The notes below the pieces were generated by a model, which did no database searches, was not told where the DNA came from, and worked only from the letters and a program-made list of their open reading frames with translations. 5,250 nt of DNA from positions 1 through 5,250 of the forward strand of contig JADGMZ010000108.1 in the NCBI GenBank assembly GCA_015234495.1, in the 5' to 3' direction. This document shows, in pieces, positions 1 to 5,250 of the stretch. Both the position numbers and the translations under genes were made by a program. The stretch comes from Brevundimonas sp. Its GTDB lineage: Bacteria; Pseudomonadota; Alphaproteobacteria; Caulobacterales; Caulobacteraceae. The first letter of the stretch is position 1. Each line of letters starts with the position of its first letter.

Positions 1-151
1 GAGCCGCGGCCGTCCGGCTTCAGCATCGAGGCGGCGGCGGCTCGGGGGCCAGGACGACCACGGCGAAGGCCACGGCCTGGGACATGATCACGGCCAGCGC
101 CGCCAGCGACGCGACCTGGACCAGAACGGGCAGGGAGGAAGGGCGCTTCAC
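1..151 (-). CDS. Sensor histidine kinase, N-terminal fragment (runs off window; in-frame stop after 43 codons)
   Basis: A GTG codon at 151-149 overlaps the regulator's TGA stop (GTGA), the usual layout for a kinase translated by coupling behind its response regulator. The visible protein starts VKRPSSLPVLVQ and has one strong hydrophobic segment at about residues 7-35, followed by a proline run (APEPPPP). This looks like the first transmembrane helix and start of the periplasmic part of an OmpR-partner (EnvZ-like) kinase, which normally continues for about 400 more residues with HAMP, dimerisation and ATPase domains. No catalytic part lies in the window, so the kinase call rests on position and the N-terminal pattern. 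An in-frame TGA at 22-20 interrupts the frame just after the CCG run. Either the gene is broken, or there is a base error or small indel here. A short membrane peptide is possible but less likely. Confidence 0.55.
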
Positions 152-885
152 GCGACGTCGCGCCCGCCGTTCAGGCGCTCGACCTTCACATCGAACATAT
201 AACCCTCGCCGCGCAGGGTCTGGATCATCTCCAGGCCCGAACCGTCGTCCAGCTTCTTCCTCAGCCGGCTGATCTGCACGTCCATGGCCCGGTCGAAGAC
301 GTCGCAGTCGGCGCCGCGCGCCCGCTCCAGCAGCTGGTCTCGCGTCATCACCCGGCCGGGACGCTCGGCGAAGGCGCGCAGCAGGGCGAACTCCCCCGCC
401 GACAGCGCCACCGTCCGGCCGTCGGGGCGGATCAGCTCGCGCCGCATCAGGTCCAGCCGCCAACCGGCGAAGGCCAGGCACGGCCCTTCCGCCTCACCTG
501 CCTCCCGCGGCCGGCGCAGCACCGCCCGCACCCTCGCCAGCAGCTCCCGCGGATTGCACGGCTTGGCCAGGTAGTCGTCCGCGCCCAGCTCCAGCCCGAT
601 GATCCGGTCGGTGTCCTCGCCCATGGCCGACAGCATGACGACTGGCGGCCCCTTGCCGACCAGGCGGCGGCACACCGACAGGCCGTCCTCGCCCGGCATC
701 ATCAGGTCCAGCACGATCAGATCGGGCTGCCGCGCCGCCATGGCCCGGTCCATCTCCGCCGCCGTCGCCGCCCCCTCGGCGGCATAGCCGTGCTGGCGCA
801 GGTAGTCGGTCAGCACCTCGCGGATGCCGGGATCGTCGTCGACGACAAGGATGCGCGGGGCGGCTTCGGCTTGCATGGCGGCCAT
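148..885 (-). CDS. OmpR-family DNA-binding response regulator
   Basis: A two-domain transcription factor of 245 residues, activated by phosphotransfer from a histidine kinase. The receiver domain (about 11-125) shows the acidic pair D16/D17 in ILVVDDD, phosphoacceptor D60 in LIVLDLMMPGEDG, S86 as the switch Ser/Thr, and K108 in DDYLAKPCNPRELLARVRAVL. That last stretch closely follows E. coli OmpR, except that Cys110 replaces the usual Phe. The C-terminal winged helix (about 135-235) has a recognition helix near 200-212 (DVQISRLRKKL) and ends in GEGYMF. The start is uncertain. ATG at 885 gives MAAMQAEAAPRILVVDD, ATG at 876 is nine bases further in, and ATG at 912 would overlap the candidate -10 box. 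No start has a strong ribosome site. The 3' end overlaps the kinase start by 4 bp. The similarity is to OmpR itself rather than PhoB or KdpE, but the orthologous gene name is not certain. Confidence 0.95.
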   Translation of the reverse strand: MAAMQAEAAPRILVVDDDPGIREVLTDYLRQHGYAAEGAATAAEMDRAMAARQPDLIVLDLMMPGEDGLSVCRRLVGKGPPVVMLSAMGEDTDRIIGLELGADDYLAKPCNPRELLARVRAVLRRPREAGEAEGPCLAFAGWRLDLMRRELIRPDGRTVALSAGEFALLRAFAERPGRVMTRDQLLERARGADCDVFDRAMDVQISRLRKKLDDGSGLEMIQTLRGEGYMFDVKVERLNGGRDVA

Positions 886-910
886 TGTGACCAACCCGGG
901 TCGCGGCGTC

Positions 911-939
911 ATTTCAGCATTGAAACAAATCCCCGTCGC
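911..939 (-). promoter_or_regulatory. Candidate promoter of the response-regulator gene
   Basis: On the minus strand, GCGACGG (939-933) and GCTGAAAT (918-911) lie 14 bases apart. The Caulobacter housekeeping promoter is described as TTGACGS, 10-14 bases, then GCTANAWC. The match is five of seven in the first box and five of the seven fixed positions in the second. Transcription would begin near 904, giving a leader of about 20 bases before ATG 885 and arguing against the ATG at 912. It is a weak match in GC-rich DNA, so it is only a candidate. Confidence 0.3.
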
Positions 940-945
940 CTGAAA
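912..945. promoter_or_regulatory. Inverted repeat TTTCA-N4-TGAAA plus a third TGAAA half-site
   Basis: In the 117-bp gap between the divergent regulator and EF-hand genes, TTTCA (912-916) and TGAAA (921-925) form a perfect inverted repeat with a 4-base spacer. TGAAA recurs at 941-945, exactly 20 bp after the second arm, about two helical turns. The repeat overlaps the candidate -10 box of the regulator. These A/T-rich words stand out in a GC-rich gap. OmpR-family regulators commonly bind pairs of short half-sites near their own promoters, so autoregulation is a reasonable guess, but no binding is shown by the sequence. The rest of the gap holds nothing else I can name. Confidence 0.35.
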
Positions 946-991
946 TACGGGCGAAACCGCCGCGTGGTCGAACCGGGGCCTCAACCCACCT

Positions 992-995
992 GGAG
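992..995 (+). promoter_or_regulatory. Ribosome binding site of the EF-hand gene
   Basis: GGAG lies 7 bases before ATG 1003. This fixes the start there and not at the in-frame ATG at 790, which would extend the gene back through the divergent promoter region and deep into the oppositely oriented regulator gene. Confidence 0.65.
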
Positions 996-1002
996 CCGAC
1001 CC

Positions 1003-1581
1003 ATGCTGACCCTCTTCGCCCTGTCCGCCGTCCTGATGCAGGAGTCGCCGGCCCCGCCCGACGCCCATGCCCGCGTCATGGTCATCGGCCCGCAGGGTTC
1101 GCTGGACGCCGACGGCGACGGCCAGGTCACCCGCGAGGAGTTCACCGCCCCCATGACGGCCCATTTCGCCCGCCTCGACCGGGACGGCGACGGCCGCCTG
1201 TCGGCCGGCGAACTGTCGGGCGCCCGCGGCGGCGACGGCGGCGCGGTCTTCTTCCACGGCGCGCCGGACGGGGAAGGCGACGGCCACCGCTTCGAGTTGC
1301 GCCATCCCGGCCCCGACGGCGAGGTGCGCGAGATCGTCCGTCGCGGCCCCGCCGTCCCCGGAACGCACATCATCCACCGCCCGGGCCATGGCGAGGCTCA
1401 GCGCGAGATGGACAAGGACGGCGACGACCGCATCAGCGAGGCCGAATTCACCGGTCCCCTGCGCGAGGCCTTCGCCCGCATGGACGCCGACCGCTCGGGC
1501 TTCATCGAGGAGGGCGAGCGCGGCGGCGACGACAGGGTCCGGGTCTTCACCCACCGCCTCGAGACCCGCGACGAGGATTGA
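1003..1581 (+). CDS. Exported-looking protein with four EF-hand calcium-binding loops
   Basis: A 192-residue protein with four canonical 12-residue EF-hand loops in two pairs: 35-46 (DADGDGQVTREE), 59-70 (DRDGDGRLSAGE), 137-148 (DKDGDDRISEAE) and 161-172 (DADRSGFIEEGE). Each keeps the Asp at positions 1 and 3 and the bidentate Glu at position 12. Loop 3 has Asp instead of Gly at position 6, and loop 4 has Ser at position 5. The pairs are separated by a linker of about 65 residues rich in Gly, Asp and His, with a degenerate loop-like piece at 89-100. The N-terminus (MLTLFALSAVLMQ) is a short hydrophobic stretch without the usual positive charge, so export is likely but not clear. The likely role is Ca2+ binding or buffering in the periplasm; no enzymatic domain is seen. 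It is divergent from the two-component regulator, which may control it. The start is set by GGAG 7 bases upstream. Confidence 0.88.
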   Translation: MLTLFALSAVLMQESPAPPDAHARVMVIGPQGSLDADGDGQVTREEFTAPMTAHFARLDRDGDGRLSAGELSGARGGDGGAVFFHGAPDGEGDGHRFELRHPGPDGEVREIVRRGPAVPGTHIIHRPGHGEAQREMDKDGDDRISEAEFTGPLREAFARMDADRSGFIEEGERGGDDRVRVFTHRLETRDED

Positions 1582-1603
1582 TCGTCTCCGTCGCATTCGT
1601 GAT

Positions 1604-1633
1604 TTGAGCGACCGGGGTTCGTCGCCCTAAGTG
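1604..1633 (+). promoter_or_regulatory. Candidate promoter giving a leaderless or near-leaderless S41 transcript
   Basis: In the 57-bp gap after the EF-hand gene, TTGAGCG (1604-1610) resembles the Caulobacter -35 box TTGACGS. CCTAAGTG (1626-1633) keeps the CTA core of the -10 box GCTANAWC, with a 15-base spacer. Transcription would start at or within a few bases of ATG 1639. That would fit the lack of a properly spaced ribosome site there. The -10 match is partial, so the call is weak. The alternative is read-through from the EF-hand gene. Confidence 0.25.
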
Positions 1634-1639
1634 GGGCGA
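1622..1639 (+). promoter_or_regulatory. Hairpin overlapping the S41 start codon
   Basis: TCGCCC (1622-1627) and GGGCGA (1634-1639) are perfectly complementary around a 6-base loop (TAAGTG). The 3' arm includes the A of the start codon and the only purine-rich stretch upstream (GGGG at 1633-1636), which sits too close to the ATG for a normal ribosome site. In a read-through mRNA from the EF-hand gene this hairpin could hide the start. In a leaderless mRNA it would not form. There is no U-run after it, so it is not a typical terminator. Confidence 0.35.
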
Positions 1640-2940
1640 TGAACCTCCGCCGCCTCCTTGTCCGACTGACCGGGTCAGCCGCGATGGGCCTTGCGCTCCT
1701 CGCGGCGCCGGCGCTCGCGCGGGATCCTGTGGCCGCCCCCGCCCCCGCAGCCGTCGCCCCCGAGCGGACGGTCGCGGCGCGCCTGTCCAGCGAGCGGGTG
1801 CGGATGAACCAGCGCGTCTTCGACCGAGTCTGGCATGAGGTTCGCGGCCAGTACTACGATCCCGGCCTGCACGGGGTGGACTGGGCCGCCGCCCGCCGGG
1901 CCTATCGGCCCCGCGCCATGGTCGCCGCCGACGATCGCGCCCTTTATCGCGTGCTCGGCGAGATGCTCGCCCTGCTGGACGACGAACACGCCAGCGTCTC
2001 GGCCCCCGCCGTCGCCCGTCGCAGCGATACGGCCCGCCAGGCTCGCCCGACCATCGGCGTCACCCTGCGTCGCGATCCCGACGCGCCGGGCGTCTATGTC
2101 GTCGAACGGGTCCGCGACGCCTCCCCCGCCGAGGCGGCCGGGATCACCGCCGGCTGGCGGCTGGACACCACAGCGCCCGATGCCTGGTTTCCCGAACTCG
2201 ACCTGGTCGAGGGCCGGGCGGTGACGCTGGTCTTCTCCGACGCCGCCGGGGTCTCCCGCAGCCTGATCGTCACCCCGCGCATCATGCAGCCGCGATCGCC
2301 GTTCGCCGCGGACCTGTCCCGCCCCGGCGTGGCGGTGTTGCGGGTCGACGCCTTCGATCTGGGCCTGGGCGACTGGCTGGGCGGCCAGCTGGCGTCCCTG
2401 TCGCCGGACACCGACGTGGTCCTCGACCTGCGCGGCAATCCCGGCGGCCGGCTGCTGGAGGCCGACGCGGTGCTCAGCTGCTTTCTGCCCCGCGACCTCG
2501 CCTGGGCCACCCGCACCAGTCGTTCGGGGCGGCCGATCGTGATGAAGACCGCCGGCGGCTGCGGCGACCTCGAGACGCCGGCGGCGAACGACGTCGCCGT
2601 CCTCGTCGACGCCGACAGCCGCAGCGCCGCCGAACTCACGCCCGCCGCCCTCCAGGAAGCCCGCCGCGCGATCGTCGTCGGCGAGCGGACGGCGGGCGCC
2701 GTGCTGATCTCCCAGGATACCCGCCTGCCCGACGGCGGCCGCCTCAGCCTCAGCCGCGCCGACTTCGTCACCGCCGCCGGGGTCCGGCTGGAGAAGCGCG
2801 GCGTCACCCCTGACCTGGCTGTGGCCGAGGCCGCCGTCGGCGGCGGCCAGAGGGATGATCCGGCCCTTGCGGCGGCCATCGAGGCGCTGGCGCGCGGCCC
2901 GTCCCTCGATCGGGTCGCCGTGCCGACCGAGGCCCGGTGA
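1639..2940 (+). CDS. Secreted S41-family peptidase with PDZ domain, lacking the Tsp/CtpA catalytic lysine
   Basis: A 433-residue protein related to the C-terminal-processing (S41) serine proteases. A Sec signal peptide (MNLRR, a hydrophobic core, then ALA) probably cleaves after residue 27. The N-terminal helical region (about 50-125) has QYYDP, DWAAAR and LLDDEHASV with H117. A PDZ-like domain covers about 135-215. The S41 core shows DLRGNPGG (263-270), the Ser region DSRSAAEL with nucleophile S329, QE at 339-340, and VVGERTAGA at 346-354. Aligned with E. coli Tsp (S430, D441, K455), the lysine position 25 residues after the serine is A354 and the Asp is E340. Many tricorn-like S41 proteins lack this Lys and use a His from the N-terminal region, so H117 could serve and activity is still possible. 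There is no good ribosome site. The gene ends in a GTGA overlap with the next gene, indicating joint expression. Its substrate is unknown. Confidence 0.88.
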   Translation: MNLRRLLVRLTGSAAMGLALLAAPALARDPVAAPAPAAVAPERTVAARLSSERVRMNQRVFDRVWHEVRGQYYDPGLHGVDWAAARRAYRPRAMVAADDRALYRVLGEMLALLDDEHASVSAPAVARRSDTARQARPTIGVTLRRDPDAPGVYVVERVRDASPAEAAGITAGWRLDTTAPDAWFPELDLVEGRAVTLVFSDAAGVSRSLIVTPRIMQPRSPFAADLSRPGVAVLRVDAFDLGLGDWLGGQLASLSPDTDVVLDLRGNPGGRLLEADAVLSCFLPRDLAWATRTSRSGRPIVMKTAGGCGDLETPAANDVAVLVDADSRSAAELTPAALQEARRAIVVGERTAGAVLISQDTRLPDGGRLSLSRADFVTAAGVRLEKRGVTPDLAVAEAAVGGGQRDDPALAAAIEALARGPSLDRVAVPTEAR

Positions 2941-3641
2941 AGACGCTGCGCAGCGTCTTCCTGGTCCTTGCCCTGTTCGGGCTGGCGGCCTGCCAGAGCC
3001 TGCCTTTCGCGACCGAAGGCGTCCTGCCGCCGCCGGTGGCGGTGGAGGACGGATCGCCAGCCCGGAAGGCGCTCAACGCCCAGGTCTACGACGCCGCGAC
3101 GGGGTGGATCGAGGCCCACTACTACGACCCGGCGTTCAACGGCCGGGACTGGCCGACAATGCGGGCGGAGGCGCGGGCGGCCGCCGTCGCTGCTCCTACC
3201 GAGCAGGCCTTCTATGCCGCCCTTTCCACCTTGGTGGACAAACTCGGCGATCGCCACACCTCGGTGACGTCTCCGTCGGCGCGGGCGCGCGAGGAGGCGA
3301 CGCGGACCGGGCGGTCCGACGCCTCTTACGGCCTGACGGCGCTTCGTCGCGGCGACCGGTATTTCATCGCCCGGGTGCGTCCCGACGGCCCGGCGGCCCG
3401 GGCCGGCGTGCAGATCGGCTGGCGGGTCCGAAGCATCAACGGTTCCGAGGCTTTCCGGTCGGTGACGCCGCGCGACGGCCAGACCGACGCCTTCGTGTTC
3501 GAGGACGAGCATGGCGTCGTGCGCAGCCTGGCGATCACCGCCGCCATAGAGCCGTCGCTCGAGGACCTCAGGGGCGGGCGCGACCCCGCGCTTGAAGCCG
3601 CCGCCGTCGCTGTGCTGGCAGTTAGCCGGCCACCGGCCTGA
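2937..3641 (+). CDS. S41-peptidase-like lipoprotein lacking the catalytic domain (N-terminal region plus PDZ plus C-terminal tail)
   Basis: A 234-residue protein starting at GTG 2937, inside the upstream stop (GTGA), with GAGG 4 bases before it; no other nearby start keeps the signal. Residues 1-19 form a lipoprotein signal with lipobox LAAC, acylated at C19. Residues 45-205 match the upstream S41 protein piece by piece: [24 protein letters not shown] with H107, [30 protein letters not shown], and [10 protein letters not shown] at the PDZ end. At about residue 204 it passes straight into [19 protein letters not shown], which resembles the extreme C-terminal tail of S41 peptidases. About 170 residues carrying DLRGNPGG and the catalytic serine are absent. 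It is therefore probably catalytically dead: a decayed in-frame deletion product, or a membrane-anchored PDZ partner of the upstream enzyme. Its last 20 bp overlap the end of purT on the other strand. Confidence 0.8.
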   Translation: MKTLRSVFLVLALFGLAACQSLPFATEGVLPPPVAVEDGSPARKALNAQVYDAATGWIEAHYYDPAFNGRDWPTMRAEARAAAVAAPTEQAFYAALSTLVDKLGDRHTSVTSPSARAREEATRTGRSDASYGLTALRRGDRYFIARVRPDGPAARAGVQIGWRVRSINGSEAFRSVTPRDGQTDAFVFEDEHGVVRSLAITAAIEPSLEDLRGGRDPALEAAAVAVLAVSRPPA

Positions 3642-4815
3642 CCCTCGAGGCCGCCTCGCGGGCCCGCGTCCGCGCCTGGTCGACGTCCTCGCCGCGCGCC
3701 AGCGCCACGCCCATACGCCGCCGCGCGTAGCTTTCCGGCTTGCCGAACAGGCGCAGGTCCGCCGTCGGGACCGCCAGCGCCTCGGCCACGCCCTCGAAGG
3801 CGACGCCCTTCCCCTCGACCCCGCCGTAGATCACCGCGCTGGCCCCGACGTCCCGCTGGCCGACATCCACCGGCAGGCCGAGGATGGCCCGCGCATGCAG
3901 GGCGAACTCGCTCATCCGCTGCGTCGCCAGGGTCACCAGACCGGTGTCATGCGGCCGCGGCGACACTTCCGAGAACCACACCTCGTCGCCCTTGACGAAC
4001 AGCTCGACCCCGAACACCCCCAGACCGCCCAGCGCATCCGTCACCTTGCCGGCGATCTCCTGCGCCCGCGCCAGGGCCGCCGCGCTCATCGCCTGCGGCT
4101 GCCAACTCTCCACATAGTCGCCCTTCTCCTGCCGGTGTCCGATCGGGGCGCAGAAGTCGGTGACAACCTGGCCGTCGCGCATCGACCGCACCGTCAGCAG
4201 GGTGATCTCGTAGTCGAAATCGATCCGCCCCTCGACGATGACCCGCGCCGTCTCCACCCGTCCGCCCGTCTGGGCGTAGCGCCAGGCGTTGCCGGCGTCC
4301 TCCAGCGCGTCGATCATCGACTGGCCCTTGCCCGAGGACGACATCACCGGCTTGATGAACACGGGCAGGCCGATGCGGTGCGCCGCCTCCGCCAGTTCCG
4401 CCGCGCTCTCCACGAAGGCGTAGGGGCTGGTCGGCAGGCCCAGTTCCTCGGCCGCCAGCCGGCGGATGCCCTCACGGTTCATGGTCAGCTGCGTCGCCCG
4501 CGCCGTCGGGATCACCCGCGCCAGCCCCTCCGCCTCGATCCGCGCCAGCACCTCGGTGGCGATGGCCTCGATCTCGGGCACGATGATGTGCGGCGCCTCG
4601 GCGCGGATCACGGCCTCCAGCGCCTCCGCGTCGGTCATCGCGATCACATGGCTGCGATGCGCCACCTGCATGGCCGGAGCGTCCGGATAGCGGTCGAGGG
4701 CGATCACCTCGACGCCCAGCCGCTGCAGCTCGATGGCCACCTCCTTGCCCAGCTCCCCCGCCCCCAGCAGCATGACGCGGGTGGCGTTGGCGGTCAGCGG
4801 CGTGCCGATTTTCAT
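3622..4815 (-). CDS. purT: Formate-dependent phosphoribosylglycinamide formyltransferase (GAR transformylase 2)
   Basis: Cytoplasmic enzyme of de novo purine synthesis: formate + ATP + GAR gives formyl-GAR + ADP + Pi, the folate-independent alternative to PurN. The 397-residue product is close to E. coli PurT (392) and is an ATP-grasp protein throughout. Visible motifs are GAGELGKEV (18-26) and VPEIEAIAT (79-87) for GAR binding, K155 in [14 protein letters not shown] with its ATP loop at 159-166, the adenine-region EG at 195-196, and metal-binding E271 (FGVEL) and E283 in [10 protein letters not shown] (283-292). Every hallmark residue I can check is present. ATG 4815 has GAGGA (4827-4823) 7 bases upstream, which fixes the start. 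The esterase gene upstream ends 14 bp before it, so co-transcription is likely, though no functional link is evident. Its 3' end overlaps the convergent lipoprotein gene by 20 bp. Confidence 0.97.
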   Translation of the reverse strand: MKIGTPLTANATRVMLLGAGELGKEVAIELQRLGVEVIALDRYPDAPAMQVAHRSHVIAMTDAEALEAVIRAEAPHIIVPEIEAIATEVLARIEAEGLARVIPTARATQLTMNREGIRRLAAEELGLPTSPYAFVESAAELAEAAHRIGLPVFIKPVMSSSGKGQSMIDALEDAGNAWRYAQTGGRVETARVIVEGRIDFDYEITLLTVRSMRDGQVVTDFCAPIGHRQEKGDYVESWQPQAMSAAALARAQEIAGKVTDALGGLGVFGVELFVKGDEVWFSEVSPRPHDTGLVTLATQRMSEFALHARAILGLPVDVGQRDVGASAVIYGGVEGKGVAFEGVAEALAVPTADLRLFGKPESYARRRMGVALARGEDVDQARTRAREAASRVRPVAG

Positions 4816-4829
4816 CCGGTCGTCCTCGT

Positions 4830-5250
4830 TCAGGGGGCGGGTGCAGGGAACAGCCGCCGGAAGGCCTCCAGCGCCGCGCCGTGATAGATGGTGGCGTGGC
4901 TTTCGTCCGGCCGCGGCGTGTAGGACCAGTCCAGCCCCGGCAGGGCGTGATCACGCAGATTGGCGACCAGCGCCGCCATCGGCGCCTCCATCAGTTCGCC
5001 CTCGTCGCCGAGCGTCAGGATCAGGGTCCGCGGGTCGTTGGAATGGTCGCGCAGGTGCGCCCCGGCCTGCCGCGCCAGCCGCCCGCCGTCCCACCACAGG
5101 CTGGGGCTGACCGCCACATAGTGGTCGAACATCTCGGGCGCCTTCAGCACCGTCTCGACCACGAACAGACCGGCCAGGGACTCCCCCATCAGCGCCGTCT
5201 CGCCGCTGGTGCGGAAACGGCCCTCGACGAACGGCTGGACCTCGGTGGCG
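4830..5250 (-). CDS. Alpha/beta-hydrolase esterase, C-terminal part (5' end outside window)
   Basis: The visible 139 residues are the C-terminal half of a putative-esterase-family (esterase D / ferri-enterobactin-esterase-like, BesA type) alpha/beta hydrolase. The frame is open to the window edge, and the ATG at 5189 is internal. [20 protein letters not shown] before it matches the family's conserved approach to the nucleophile. The nucleophile elbow is GESLAG, with the serine at visible residue 24 (codon 5180-5178). [10 protein letters not shown] follows at about 48-57, as is typical of the family. A likely acidic residue lies in LGDEGEL, and the catalytic His is probably H118 in DESHATIYH. 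Such enzymes cleave siderophore, acyl or thioester substrates, and the real substrate cannot be told from this part. The stop at 4832-4830 lies 14 bp before purT, whose ribosome site fills the gap. Whether it is secreted depends on the missing N-terminus. Confidence 0.85.
   Translation of the reverse strand, partial: ATEVQPFVEGRFRTSGETALMGESLAGLFVVETVLKAPEMFDHYVAVSPSLWWDGGRLARQAGAHLRDHSNDPRTLILTLGDEGELMEAPMAALVANLRDHALPGLDWSYTPRPDESHATIYHGAALEAFRRLFPAPAP

Noticed and set aside
910..912. ATG at 912 as the response-regulator start.
   Set aside because: It adds nine residues not usual before the receiver domain and would overlap the candidate -10 box. It cannot be fully excluded.
886..1596. Extension of the response regulator upstream to an ATG at 1596.
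   Set aside because: The receiver domain begins right after residue 10 from ATG 885. The extra residues would run antisense through the EF-hand gene and across the divergent control region.
2094..3512. A 472-codon open frame on the minus strand across the S41 pair.
   Set aside because: Its translation is low-complexity Arg/Ser/Pro/Ala without motifs. The plus-strand genes carry signal peptides, PDZ and S41 motifs, so this is a GC-rich artefact.
3181..3612. Direct repeat CCGCCGTCGCTG at 3181-3192 and 3601-3612 within the lipoprotein gene.
   Set aside because: It encodes Ala/Val codon runs with the preferred codons. The copies are far from the deletion junction, and a 12-bp match in alanine-rich coding DNA is likely chance.
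3625..3652. GCCGG-CCA-CCGGC and GGCCT-N8-AGGCC hairpins at the convergent gene ends as a bidirectional terminator.
   Set aside because: Stems are only 5 bp, there is no T-run on either side, and such short GC palindromes are common by chance at this base composition.
3592..4884. A 430-codon open frame on the plus strand opposite purT.
   Set aside because: It is the antisense shadow of purT. It is rich in Arg, His, Pro and Gln, has no domain pattern, and purT on the other strand has every catalytic motif and a good ribosome site.

Overview
This is a very GC-rich stretch (about 70% G+C by eye), densely packed with genes whose third codon positions are strongly G/C. The protein style and gene set fit an alphaproteobacterium of the Caulobacterales, most like Brevundimonas or Caulobacter. 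That assignment is an inference from an OmpR-type two-component pair with an alphaproteobacterial kinase start, small periplasmic EF-hand proteins, S41-type peptidases and overlapping GTGA gene junctions. No rRNA, tRNA, CRISPR array, insertion sequence or integrase was seen.

Left end, minus strand (1-885): an OmpR-family response regulator is followed directly, with a GTGA stop/start overlap, by the first codons of a membrane sensor histidine kinase that runs off the window. The kinase frame meets a TGA after 43 codons. The gap at 886-1002 is a divergent control region. It holds a plausible promoter for the regulator and a short inverted repeat, TTTCA-N4-TGAAA, with a third TGAAA copy one step further on.

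Centre, plus strand (1003-3641): an exported-looking four-EF-hand protein faces the regulator head to head. Next comes a tandem pair of S41-peptidase relatives joined by a GTGA overlap. The first is a secreted S41 protein with N-terminal region, PDZ and catalytic domain. It keeps the nucleophilic serine but has alanine where CtpA/Tsp-type enzymes carry the catalytic lysine. The second is a lipoprotein homologous over the N-terminal region and PDZ domain. It then jumps straight to the S41 C-terminal tail, so the whole catalytic domain is missing. This pair is the most interesting object in the window.

Right end, minus strand (3622-5250): purT (formate-dependent GAR transformylase) overlaps the lipoprotein gene tail to tail by 20 bp. 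It lies 14 bp downstream of an alpha/beta-hydrolase esterase gene whose 5' end is outside the window, and the two probably share a transcript.

How the parts may work together: the two-component pair could control the divergent EF-hand gene, and perhaps itself, through the shared intergenic region. The S41 pair probably acts together in the periplasm, one soluble and one membrane-anchored. purT is housekeeping purine synthesis. I did not find a clearly new system. The catalytic-domain-less S41 lipoprotein coupled to a lysine-less S41 partner is the best candidate for follow-up.
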